From assembly GCF_900167345.1 (NCBI RefSeq), contig NZ_FUXB01000012.1:62001-126000 (forward strand): 64,000 nt of DNA, written 5' to 3'. This stretch comes from Vibrio cincinnatiensis DSM 19608. GTDB taxonomy: Bacteria; Pseudomonadota; Gammaproteobacteria; Enterobacterales; Vibrionaceae. Under the pieces are notes generated by a model that was given only the letters and a program-made list of their open reading frames with translations, was not told the DNA's origin and ran no database searches. Positions 19,864 to 27,750 of the stretch are shown piece by piece (position 1 is the stretch's first letter; each line of letters opens with the position of its first letter). Both the position numbers and the translations under genes were made by a program.

Positions 19864-19888
19864 AAACCCCAAACTAACGTTGGGGTTT
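19864..19888. terminator. Bidirectional terminator between asnC and the H-NS-like gene
   Basis: A 9-bp stem AAACCCCAA / TTGGGGTTT with a 7-nt loop lies between two convergent genes, with A/T bases flanking each side of the GC core. Confidence 0.75.
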
Positions 19889-19901
19889 CATCCGGTCAAA
19901 A

Positions 19902-20195
19902 TCAAAGGTGTGATGATTTATTGAGGAATCTCAATAAATCTTCAGCAGAGATGCCTTGTGCGGCAAGATCTTGAGCCATTTGTTCCACTTGCTCATGTTT
20001 TCGAGACTCTATCACTTGTTGAAACTGGTAGACCAAGTCGCGTAACACCGGCACAGGCACTTGTTTGGCTGCACTACGAATACGTTCACTACTTTGGTTG
20101 CCCAGTTCATTAAGTAACTTGCCAAACATCACCTTTTCAGGTGACTCATCAAGCTGTTCCCAAATGCGAGCCATTTCATAAGTGGTCATTGACAT
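19902..20195 (-). CDS. Small H-NS-like protein lacking a DNA-binding domain
   Basis: A 97-aa helical protein from ATG 20195 (MSMTTYEM; ATG 20189 is an alternative). Two stretches resemble the H-NS oligomerisation region: SERIRSAAKQVPVPVLRD with QQVIESRKHEQVEQ recalls the IRSLRAQ...LEEMLEKL...VVNERREEE helices. QDLAAQGISAEDLLRFL recalls the REMLIADGIDPNELLNSL second dimerisation site. The protein stops there and has no AT-hook-like C-terminal domain. By analogy it could modulate H-NS by mixed oligomers, but similarity was judged by eye only. It lies downstream of the MFS gene with 103 nt between them. Confidence 0.6.
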   Translation of the reverse strand: MSMTTYEMARIWEQLDESPEKVMFGKLLNELGNQSSERIRSAAKQVPVPVLRDLVYQFQQVIESRKHEQVEQMAQDLAAQGISAEDLLRFLNKSSHL

Positions 20196-20252
20196 CGTAT
20201 CGTAATTCCAAAATATCATGCAAAAATGTAAGAGTGGACAATATACACGCCT

Positions 20253-20298
20253 TAAACCGATTAGAAAATAGCTAACATCGTCTATTTTATTCGGTTTA
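20253..20298 (-). terminator. Large inverted repeat at the 3' end of the MFS gene
   Basis: AAACCGA and AAAATAG on one side pair with CTATTTT and TCGGTTT on the other, with small internal mismatches and a 10-nt loop. The repeat starts right at the MFS stop codon (20299). It may terminate or stabilise that transcript before the H-NS-like gene. No long T-run. Confidence 0.5.
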
Positions 20299-21498
20299 TT
20301 AGGTGTTGAGTGCCCACTGATGCCAACGACGACCAGCTTTAGAAAAGAGAATAAGTAGACCGGGAGCCACCAGCCACATATGTAAAGCAATCAACATTTG
20401 TGGTTCAAAACTCAATCGTTGCAGTGTACCCACCAATGCACCAGAACCACTCATTTGGAACAATCCCAATAGTGCCGCCGCCGTGCCCGCTTTGTCTCCA
20501 AATGGTGCTAACGCTTTACCCGCCGCCGCCCCTAATATCCAAGCAAACCCTATCGATGAAACAAAAATCGGTAACATAAAGGCCCAAGCAGTTTGTATGT
20601 GAGCAATCGCTATCATTAAACAGCCGGCTAATAATAAAGAACTAATGCCCAATACTAATGTACGATGAGTACCAACCCTTTCCATAACACGAGGAGCCGA
20701 GAGGCAAGCCACAATATTTACCAATGCATTCAACCCAAACCAGAAGGTAAACTGATTCATGGTAAGCCCTAAGCGTTCCATCAAGACGAGAGGCGCTGAA
20801 GTGACATAAGCCAAAATCACTGCCATAGCAAACAAGCATAAAGCAGCATGAAATAAGAAAGACGGTGTTTTCAGCACCGACCAGTAACGAGCGAGCTTAA
20901 ACACCGCCTGTTTTTCTGTACTCGGGTTGGTTTCTTTCATTCGTAACCAGATCAACAAACCGACGATAGCGGCAAAGCCAGCCATAAAGCTAAAGTTTGC
21001 TCGCCAACCAAATTGCTGTGTTAGCCAACTTCCCAGAATCGGTGCTAAGGCAGGAATAAAACAGATAGCACCATTTAAATAGCTGATCATTTTGCCGCTA
21101 CGTTCTGGGCCAAAAAGATCTCGAACGGTTGCAAAGGCTGCTACCGATGTTGCACATGCACCTAAGCCTTGTAGCAGACGAGCCATCAGCATCCATTCAA
21201 TATTTTGAGCGCTCCACGCCAATAAAGCGCTCAATGCATAGATACCTATCCCTCCTAATGCAACCGTTCGACGTCCAAGTTTGTCAGCTAATGGGCCAGC
21301 AAAGAGTTGCCCTATACCCATCGCAAACAAAAACCAAGTTATCGTATCTTGGGCAAACGCATGTTCCACGTGAAACGATTGAGCGATTTGTGGTAATGCA
21401 GGCAGATAAATATCAATCGCCAGCGGACTAAATAAGACTAATAAGATCAGTAATCCCATTTGCTGCTGCCGCTCACTCACCTGTGTATTCACCTTCAC
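20299..21498 (-). CDS. Bcr/CflA-family multidrug efflux MFS transporter
   Basis: Inner-membrane proton-driven drug exporter of the 12-TM DHA1 type, 399 aa. The N-terminus has the Bcr/CflA hallmark LFSPLAIDIYLPALPQIAQ in TM1. The MFS motif A appears as GPLADKLGRRTVALGG and motif C as ICFIPALAPILGSWL. The start is GTG 21498; no better ATG keeps TM1 intact. It is divergent from a LysR regulator that probably controls it. A ParB-site sequence is embedded near its 5' end (21362-21377). Confidence 0.92.
   Translation of the reverse strand: MKVNTQVSERQQQMGLLILLVLFSPLAIDIYLPALPQIAQSFHVEHAFAQDTITWFLFAMGIGQLFAGPLADKLGRRTVALGGIGIYALSALLAWSAQNIEWMLMARLLQGLGACATSVAAFATVRDLFGPERSGKMISYLNGAICFIPALAPILGSWLTQQFGWRANFSFMAGFAAIVGLLIWLRMKETNPSTEKQAVFKLARYWSVLKTPSFLFHAALCLFAMAVILAYVTSAPLVLMERLGLTMNQFTFWFGLNALVNIVACLSAPRVMERVGTHRTLVLGISSLLLAGCLMIAIAHIQTAWAFMLPIFVSSIGFAWILGAAAGKALAPFGDKAGTAAALLGLFQMSGSGALVGTLQRLSFEPQMLIALHMWLVAPGLLILFSKAGRRWHQWALNT
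21362..21377. other. parS: parS centromere site 1 (inside the MFS gene)
   Basis: TGTTCCACGTGAAACG fits the Vibrio chromosome-I ParB consensus NGTTNCACGTGAAACN at every fixed position. It encodes the Phe-His-Val-Glu-His segment of the MFS protein, so the coding sequence tolerates it. Confidence 0.8.
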
Positions 21499-21518
21499 TC
21501 TCTTTACCCATTTTTTAT

Positions 21519-21530
21519 TTCAACGTTGAA
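21519..21530. promoter_or_regulatory. Palindrome between divergent MFS and LysR genes
   Basis: TTCAACGTTGAA is a perfect 12-bp palindrome in the 111-bp divergent region. LysR regulators usually bind T-N11-A palindromes in such spots, so it is a candidate operator. Confidence 0.4.
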
Positions 21531-21609
21531 TACCTGAATCATAGGGCTATCTTGATATGAATAAAAATGGCATATAATCATGCTCATTATTCCTAATTGG
21601 AAAAACAGC

Positions 21610-22551
21610 ATGAATATAGAAAAACTGGCACGTATTGATCTCAATTTATTGGTGTGCCTAAAAGTCCTGAGTGAGGAGTTAAGTGTCACCCGCACCGCTC
21701 AACGACTTTTTTTAAGCCAGTCGGCGGTGAGCAAATCGCTAGCGAAACTGCGCGAACAATTTTCAGATCCCCTATTCATCCGTAGCTCTCATGGCCTAAG
21801 AGCGACGCCTAAAATGCTGTTCCTCAAACCTAAACTCGATATCTTAGTCAATCAATTAGAACTGATTACTCAACCAGAACAATTCTCCCCTCAAACGAGT
21901 GAATACCGATTTCATATCGCAGCCGTAGAAAGTGTCTATCCGCTGATTTTGCCGCACTTCTTACCCGCGATTTTTAGTCAAGGGCCTAATCTCAATATCA
22001 GCACTCACACATGGAGTGAACAAACGTTCAAACAATTGCAGCTTGGAGAACTTGATTTAGGCATCACCGGAAAAGATATTGATATTCATGATGCAAAACT
22101 GACGATGCAGCCTCCGAGTGACATATGTGAGCAGGAGGTGTACCGAGATACTCAGATGTGTGTGGTCCGAAAAAATCATCCCGTCCTTAACCAAACTTGG
22201 AACTTAGAGAGCTACCTAGCTTTGCGTCATGTCCAAGTTCGTTGTGATGGTAACGATCGCTGGTTATTGGATTACCGATTGGCCGATTTAGGCCACGAGA
22301 GAGATATCGCTATTACCGTGCCTGATTTTAATAGTGCAGCCAGCCTTTGTACTTATACGGATTTTGTGTTTACTGCGCCGAGTCACTTTACCCACTTAGT
22401 CGCTCGTCAAATGGACTTGGTGGTCTTGCCCTTACCACTACAATTTCCACCGATGGCTTACACACTTTTTTGGCATCGAGACCGAGAAAATGATCCCGCC
22501 TTAACTTGGCTACGGCAGATCATTCAGCGTAAAACACTGCATTTACGTTGA
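21610..22551 (+). CDS. LysR-family transcriptional regulator
   Basis: 313-aa LysR regulator. The N-terminal winged helix-turn-helix reads IDLNLLVCLKVLSEELSVTR and LFLSQSAVSKSLAKLREQF, followed by DPLFIRSSHGLRATPKM, all standard. A periplasmic-binding-like effector domain follows (about 90-300). The frame is open to 21580, but ATG 21610 with GGA upstream starts the conserved part. It is divergent from the MFS efflux gene, the usual arrangement for a regulator of its neighbour. Effector unknown. Confidence 0.92.
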   Translation: MNIEKLARIDLNLLVCLKVLSEELSVTRTAQRLFLSQSAVSKSLAKLREQFSDPLFIRSSHGLRATPKMLFLKPKLDILVNQLELITQPEQFSPQTSEYRFHIAAVESVYPLILPHFLPAIFSQGPNLNISTHTWSEQTFKQLQLGELDLGITGKDIDIHDAKLTMQPPSDICEQEVYRDTQMCVVRKNHPVLNQTWNLESYLALRHVQVRCDGNDRWLLDYRLADLGHERDIAITVPDFNSAASLCTYTDFVFTAPSHFTHLVARQMDLVVLPLPLQFPPMAYTLFWHRDRENDPALTWLRQIIQRKTLHLR

Positions 22552-22626
22552 TTTAAACACCGATCTTAATCTTAATAAGAAAAACAGCCATTATCGTTGC
22601 GCAGAAAGTTAACAGCCAGCAGCACC

Positions 22627-22754
22627 TATACCCAAACAACTTGGAGTTGCAGGTAGGCGGCAAGTGAGTGAATCCCCATGAGCATAGACAGGCTATGTGA
22701 TTGGGGTGAACGAACGTAGCCAACACCCCTGCAGCTTTAAGTAGGAAGGGTATA
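22627..22754. repeat. ERIC element (intergenic repetitive unit), 128 bp
   Basis: It begins TATACCC and ends GGGTATA (terminal inverted repeats). The core has GTGAATCCCCATGAGC, GATTGGGGTGAACGAACG, GCCAAC and CCTGCAGCTT, the conserved blocks of the enterobacterial repetitive intergenic consensus. Its 128 bp equals a full-length element (about 127 bp). It can fold into a long imperfect hairpin and sits between lysR and the aminopeptidase gene, both pointing right. Non-autonomous, so no coding capacity. Confidence 0.93.
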
Positions 22755-22841
22755 AAAAAGGAGGACATTTGCACGCCTTAGTGAAAAGGAGTAGCTTATA
22801 AAATCGCAATATCATCAAGGACCGTTAACAAGGAAACCTCC

Positions 22842-24632
22842 ATGTCACACCCCTACACTCAACGCATGGCCAAACTTCGTGATTGGTTAGCGCAACAACA
22901 CTTAGATGCCCTCATTATCCCCCACGAAGATGAATATTTGGGAGAGTACATCCCAGCTCATAATGAGCGATTACAGTGGCTAACAGGTTTTACAGGCTCT
23001 GCTGGTGCCGCTGTCGTGACAGCCGATAAAGCCGCAATCTTTGTTGATGGGCGCTATACGGTTCAAGTCACTAAACAGGTATCAAACGAACTCTTTAGCT
23101 ATCAACATTTCATTGAATCCCCTTATTTGCACTGGCTCGTTAGCCACCTTCCTGCAGGCAGCAAAGTCGGCTATGACCCGCGCATGCACCGAGCGAGTTG
23201 GCTACAAAGCGCCCAGCAAACCTTAGCGGGTGAGTTACAACTAGTCGCTCTGACCGAAAACCCCATTGATCAATTATGGCAAGATCGCCCCGTTCCCATG
23301 GTTTCGGACATGCGTTTAATGGATGAAGAATATGTTGGAATCAATAGCCAAACCAAACGACAGACGATTGCTGAAATTTTGCGAGAAAAGAAAGCAAACT
23401 GTGCCATCCTGACTGAGCTCGATTCTATCTGCTGGTTACTCAATATCCGTGGGCTCGATGTCGCACGCCTGCCCGTTCTGCTTTCACATGCCATCATTTA
23501 TGATGATGCCAGTGTCGATTTCTTCTTAGAAAGCAATCGAATCGTCAGCGGATTTGCCGAACATGTCGGCACCGGTGTTCGAGTTTTACCACCAGAACAG
23601 CTCCAAGCCAAACTAGAAACATTGGTAGGACAGCGAGTGATGCTCGATCCTAGCACCAGTAATGCTTGGTTTACGCTTGTACTACAAAATGCGGGCGCCG
23701 AGCTGATTAATGAAGCGGACCCTTGCTTACTGAGTAAAGCGGCCAAAAATGCAACCGAAATCGCGGGCATGAAAGCGTGCCATATTAGAGATGGTGTTGC
23801 GATGGCAAAATTTCTTTGCTGGTTAGACAGCGAAGTCTCGGCCGGAAAATTCCATAACGAAGCACAGCTGGCAGAGAAATTACATGCGTTTCGGGCAGAA
23901 GACTCCACTCTCGTCGATCTCAGTTTTGACACTATCTCAGCGGCGGGTAGTAATGCAGCCATGTGTCACTATAACCATCAAAATCAACCCGAGCCGGGGC
24001 AGCTCAATAATAACAGCTTATACTTGGTCGATTCTGGCGGTCAGTATTTAGATGGCACCACCGATATCACTCGCACGATCGCCATCGGCGAACCAAGCGA
24101 AGAAATGAAGCGTCAATTTACCTTGGTTCTCAAAGGACACATCGCCCTAGCTCGCGCTCGCTTTCCACATGGGACTTGTGGCCACCAACTGGATGTGCTG
24201 GCTCGTCAATATTTATGGGCTGAAGGATACGATTACGACCATGGTACCGGACACGGTGTTGGTCACTTCCTCAGCGTTCATGAAGGTCCACAGCGGATCA
24301 GTAAAGTGTATAACCCTGTTGCGCTGCGTCCGGGTATGGTGCTCTCAAATGAGCCTGGATATTATCGCGCCGAGCAATTTGGTATTCGTATTGAAAACCT
24401 TGAATTGGTGGTTGAGATAACAACGCAAGGTGACCACCCTATGCTCGGATTTGAATCTCTCACTCGCTGCCCAATTGATACCCGAGCCATTGATGTCAAT
24501 CGCTTAACTAAACCAGAACTCACTTGGTTAAATCAGTATCATCAACAAGTTTGGCAAGAGGTTGGCCCACTGGTTACCGGAGAAGTGAAAGCCTGGTTAG
24601 AAAAAGCGACACAACCCATTTCACATCGTTAG
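22842..24632 (+). CDS. Aminopeptidase P family protein (M24B, three-domain form)
   Basis: Xaa-Pro aminopeptidase removing N-terminal residues before proline, cytoplasmic. At 596 aa it is the long three-domain form related to eukaryotic XPNPEP1 rather than the 440-aa PepP. Two creatinase-like N-terminal domains occupy about 1-300; the pita-bread catalytic domain follows. The dinuclear metal ligands are visible as VDSGGQY, GTTDITRT, HGTGHGVGHFLSVHEGP, LSNEPGYY and GIRIENLELV. It starts at ATG 22842 with AAGGAAA upstream, after the ERIC element, and ends before a strong terminator. Confidence 0.94.
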   Translation: MSHPYTQRMAKLRDWLAQQHLDALIIPHEDEYLGEYIPAHNERLQWLTGFTGSAGAAVVTADKAAIFVDGRYTVQVTKQVSNELFSYQHFIESPYLHWLVSHLPAGSKVGYDPRMHRASWLQSAQQTLAGELQLVALTENPIDQLWQDRPVPMVSDMRLMDEEYVGINSQTKRQTIAEILREKKANCAILTELDSICWLLNIRGLDVARLPVLLSHAIIYDDASVDFFLESNRIVSGFAEHVGTGVRVLPPEQLQAKLETLVGQRVMLDPSTSNAWFTLVLQNAGAELINEADPCLLSKAAKNATEIAGMKACHIRDGVAMAKFLCWLDSEVSAGKFHNEAQLAEKLHAFRAEDSTLVDLSFDTISAAGSNAAMCHYNHQNQPEPGQLNNNSLYLVDSGGQYLDGTTDITRTIAIGEPSEEMKRQFTLVLKGHIALARARFPHGTCGHQLDVLARQYLWAEGYDYDHGTGHGVGHFLSVHEGPQRISKVYNPVALRPGMVLSNEPGYYRAEQFGIRIENLELVVEITTQGDHPMLGFESLTRCPIDTRAIDVNRLTKPELTWLNQYHQQVWQEVGPLVTGEVKAWLEKATQPISHR

Positions 24633-24704
24633 TCTCCGAATCCGCCAACAAGTCATCGAGCGAGAATCGGTAATGGAATGACTCGAAGTGAAACCGATAT
24701 AAAT

Positions 24705-24746
24705 AAAAACAGAGGTCGACGCCATTGTCGTCCCTCTGTTTTTTTC
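24705..24746. terminator. Bidirectional terminator between aminopeptidase P and thiH
   Basis: AAAACAGAGG pairs with CCTCTGTTTT, and an inner CGAC/GTCG extends the stem. T-runs lie on both strands (plus: a run of T after the stem; minus: the A-run before it). Placed between convergent genes. Confidence 0.88.
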
Positions 24747-24819
24747 TTCTCACATTTATCTATTATCTATCGTCTCTCGTCGATGATGATAACGTTTTAC
24801 TCTCTATGGCGGAATGACT

Positions 24820-25986
24820 CTACGACGATGAAGATGAAATAGATGATGCAGAGCCGTTTGTTTCACGTGAAACACCGGAATAGACCTCATGCCAATCATG
24901 CCACACCGCAGCTAATCCATTCGCTTTAATCGCCGATTCGACCTCTACTGCGCTACGCTCATCACTGATCGCAAATTGTTCTAGCTCAACCTTAGGGTCA
25001 GCATACCCTCCGGGCTGAGTTTTTGATGCCGCCGACATACTGGTAATACCCAATAATGCCGCATGATCACGAAACTTAGCCGATTCACGGGTGGAAAGAG
25101 AGAGTTCCACTTGCGGACTGAATAAGCGGAAAGCACAAATTAATTGGATTAACTGCTTATCGGACATAATCGATTTAGGCTGCAAACCTCCCGTACAGGG
25201 GCGTAAGCGAGGGAATGAAATCGAATAACGACTTTTCCAGTAAGTTTTCTCCAAGTAGTCGAGATGGGCCGCGACATAAAATGCATCGGTTCGCCAATCT
25301 TCTAACCCAATCAATGCCCCTAACCCAATTTTATCCATCCCCGCCTTGGCCAGTCGATCCGGTGTGGTTAAGCGAAACTCAAAATCCATCTTCTTGCCAC
25401 GCAAATGATGCTCGGCGTAAGTCGAAGGATGGTAGGTCTCTTGATACACCATGACCGCATCTAAACCGAGTGTTTTGAGTTCAGCATAGTCTTGCTGCTC
25501 TAACGGCTGCACTTCCATGGCCAAATAATGAAAATGAGGCTTAATGAGCGGAAGCATTTGCCGGAAATAGTGCATGCCAACTTTGGTTTCATGCTCCCCC
25601 GTAACCAGCAAAACACTATCAAACCGCATGGACTTAATCGCTGCTATCTCCTGTGTTACTTCTTGTTCGTTCAACGTTTTACGTTTAATGCGATTTTCCA
25701 TCGAAAATCCACAATAGGTACACGCGTTAGAACACAAATTCGAGAGATAAAGCGGCACATACAACGACATGGTATGACCAAAACGCTGACGTGTAGCCGC
25801 GTAAGAAAGCTGTGCCATCTGCTCTAGATAAGGCTCTGCCGCAGGAGAAATTAATGCCTGAAAATCGGCTAAGTTTCTGACCGATTTTGACAGTGCACGT
25901 TCAACATCTACACGGGTTTTACTCTGTACAGAGAGCTTGATGTCATCCCAATCCAGTTGGTTAAATCGTTCAATAAAGCTCATCAT
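24820..25986 (-). CDS. thiH: 2-iminoacetate synthase (tyrosine lyase) ThiH
   Basis: Radical-SAM enzyme splitting tyrosine to dehydroglycine for thiazole formation. The 388-aa product has the cluster motif [10 protein letters not shown] (CX3CX2C). [28 protein letters not shown] and FPRLRPC are also typical. The C-terminus is odd: after the conserved end near residue 375 it finishes in a run of serines. A ParB-site sequence lies near this end (24859-24874). ATG 25986 overlaps the thiG stop (ATGA), so translation is coupled. Last gene of the thi operon. Confidence 0.96.
   Translation of the reverse strand: MMSFIERFNQLDWDDIKLSVQSKTRVDVERALSKSVRNLADFQALISPAAEPYLEQMAQLSYAATRQRFGHTMSLYVPLYLSNLCSNACTYCGFSMENRIKRKTLNEQEVTQEIAAIKSMRFDSVLLVTGEHETKVGMHYFRQMLPLIKPHFHYLAMEVQPLEQQDYAELKTLGLDAVMVYQETYHPSTYAEHHLRGKKMDFEFRLTTPDRLAKAGMDKIGLGALIGLEDWRTDAFYVAAHLDYLEKTYWKSRYSISFPRLRPCTGGLQPKSIMSDKQLIQLICAFRLFSPQVELSLSTRESAKFRDHAALLGITSMSAASKTQPGGYADPKVELEQFAISDERSAVEVESAIKANGLAAVWHDWHEVYSGVSRETNGSASSISSSSS
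24859..24874. other. parS: parS centromere site 2 (inside thiH)
   Basis: TGTTTCACGTGAAACA is the exact 16-bp palindromic parS consensus. It encodes the Val-Ser-Arg-Glu-Thr segment near the ThiH C-terminus. Confidence 0.92.
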
Positions 25987-26750
25987 TCTTCATCCAAAAA
26001 AGCGGTGAACGGACTGGAAGCCACGGCCTGTAACTTTTGCCCAGCTACCCCAGCTTGATAGGCTAACCGCCCAGTCTCAACCGCTTGTTTAAACGCTTTT
26101 GCCATCAAGACGGGATTTGCCGCAGTAGCAATGGCCGTATTGACCAGCACCGCATCCGCACCCATTTCCATCGCTAATAGCGCGTCCGAAGGCGCACCAA
26201 TTCCCGCATCAATAATGACCGGTACTTGCGCTTGCTCGATGATGATTTCCAAAAATCGTCTGCTGATTAACCCTTGGTTACTGCCAATAGGAGCAGCAAG
26301 CGGCATTACTGCTGCGCACCCCACTTCTTCTAACCGTTTACAGAGCACGGGGTCAGCATGACAATACGGCAGCACGGTAAACCCCTGCTTAACCAGTTGC
26401 TCTGCCGCTTGCAGTGTTTCGATGGGATCGGGCATCAGATATTTAGGATCGGGATGAATTTCTAATTTCAACCAGTTCGTTTCCAAAGCTTCACGAGCCA
26501 GTTGCGCAGCATAAATCGCCTCACGTGCAGTTTTCGCTCCTGAAGTATTGGGCAGTAAATTGACCCCCGCCTGAATCAGCGGCGCAAGAATGTCATCTTC
26601 ACGGCTTTTTAAATCGACCCTTTTTAATGCCATCGTCACCAGTTGTGATTCACTCGCTTGGATCGCTTGAGCCATAACATGGCTATTTGCAAACTTACCC
26701 GTACCAGTCAGTAAGCGAGATTGAAAGGTTTTTCCTGCTATACTCAACAT
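25983..26750 (-). CDS. thiG: Thiazole synthase ThiG
   Basis: TIM-barrel enzyme assembling thiazole phosphate from deoxyxylulose phosphate, dehydroglycine and ThiS thiocarboxylate. At 255 aa it matches the family length. The N-terminus reads [28 protein letters not shown] and [15 protein letters not shown] contain the Schiff-base lysine region, and [20 protein letters not shown] with [10 protein letters not shown] form the phosphate-binding end. It lies 2 nt after thiS and overlaps thiH. Confidence 0.97.
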   Translation of the reverse strand: MLSIAGKTFQSRLLTGTGKFANSHVMAQAIQASESQLVTMALKRVDLKSREDDILAPLIQAGVNLLPNTSGAKTAREAIYAAQLAREALETNWLKLEIHPDPKYLMPDPIETLQAAEQLVKQGFTVLPYCHADPVLCKRLEEVGCAAVMPLAAPIGSNQGLISRRFLEIIIEQAQVPVIIDAGIGAPSDALLAMEMGADAVLVNTAIATAANPVLMAKAFKQAVETGRLAYQAGVAGQKLQAVASSPFTAFLDEE

Positions 26751-26752
26751 GT

Positions 26753-26959
26753 TTAGCCTCCTGCGATGGCTTGAAAAAGAGAGATTTGGTCGCCGTCATT
26801 CAAATAGGTTTTTGCCCATAATCCTTTAGGAATAATGTTGTCATTAATGGCAAAAACACAGCCTAGGGTGGGAAGTTGCAACTCCTCTTGTATTTGCTGC
26901 AACGTTCGCCCTTGAGCCACCTGCTGTGGCTGCTGGTTAATGGTAATCACCACCGTCAT
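26753..26959 (-). CDS. thiS: Sulfur carrier protein ThiS
   Basis: 68-aa ubiquitin-like carrier whose C-terminal Gly-Gly (AIAGG) is adenylated by ThiF and thiocarboxylated. The family core [16 protein letters not shown] and [14 protein letters not shown] is intact. The frame runs further upstream, but ATG 26959 has a perfect AAGGAGG site and overlaps the thiF stop (ATGA), so it is the start. Confidence 0.96.
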   Translation of the reverse strand: MTVVITINQQPQQVAQGRTLQQIQEELQLPTLGCVFAINDNIIPKGLWAKTYLNDGDQISLFQAIAGG

Positions 26960-27750
26960 AAGCCCTCCTTTTGCTGAACATGAGCGGATGCTCGATGATT
27001 TAGGTGTGATGAACAAATGGAACAATCGGGGTCAGGCGTGAGCAGCCACTGCTGCCAACTCAAATGCCGTCCATCAAACTGGTGGAACTGAGAAAAAGGA
27101 ACGTTATCCATCTTCATTAACGCCTGTAATGCCAATAACGCTTGTAAGTTACCTATCGTTCCCACCACAGGCCCCATCACTCCGCTATCAGAACAGCGTT
27201 GACTCATTTGCTGCTCTTGTGGAGCAAAACAGGCATAACAGCCTGAATTTGGCTGAGTAAAATCAAAGCCAATGAGCTGCCCTTGCCAACCAATGGCAGA
27301 GCCTGAAATCAATGGGACACCTTGCTCATAGCACACTTGGTTGATGCTATGACGAGTCAAAAAATTATCACTGCAATCCAACACCACATCAGCCAACGCC
27401 GCCTCTAAGGTTAATAACGATTTATCCATCCGCCGATTCACTGGGCGAATTTTGCATTCAGGATTTAATTGTGCCAAAGACTCTGCCAATGCTGAGACTT
27501 TCGCCATTCCGATCTGCGGCGTTCTAAAACCGATTTGCCGAGCCAGATTTGACTCTTCAACAAGATCATCATCCGCAAGAACTAATTTACCCACACCCGC
27601 AGCAGCCAAATACAGTGCCGCGGCATTTCCTAATCCACCACACCCAATCAGTAATACGCTGCGGTTAAGCAAATATGCTTGTCCTTGCTCACCCACTTCG
27701 TTTAAGCAAATTTGTCGCTGATAACGCAAAAATTGTTTATCCGATAACAT
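26956..27750 (-). CDS. thiF: ThiS adenylyltransferase ThiF
   Basis: E1-like enzyme that adenylates the ThiS C-terminus. It is 264 aa. The nucleotide-binding loop reads LLIGCGGLGNAAALYLAAAG, followed by DDDLVEESNLARQIGF and the DCSDNFLTRHSINQ segment. The zinc cysteines are CYAC and CSIC, and SQRCSDSGVMGPVVG holds the cysteine equivalent to the reactive Cys of E. coli ThiF. It overlaps thiE by 14 nt and thiS by 4 nt. Confidence 0.97.
   Translation of the reverse strand: MLSDKQFLRYQRQICLNEVGEQGQAYLLNRSVLLIGCGGLGNAAALYLAAAGVGKLVLADDDLVEESNLARQIGFRTPQIGMAKVSALAESLAQLNPECKIRPVNRRMDKSLLTLEAALADVVLDCSDNFLTRHSINQVCYEQGVPLISGSAIGWQGQLIGFDFTQPNSGCYACFAPQEQQMSQRCSDSGVMGPVVGTIGNLQALLALQALMKMDNVPFSQFHQFDGRHLSWQQWLLTPDPDCSICSSHLNHRASAHVQQKEGL

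Noticed and set aside
22553-22774. 73-codon minus-strand frame
   Set aside because: It lies almost wholly within the ERIC element, which is non-coding.
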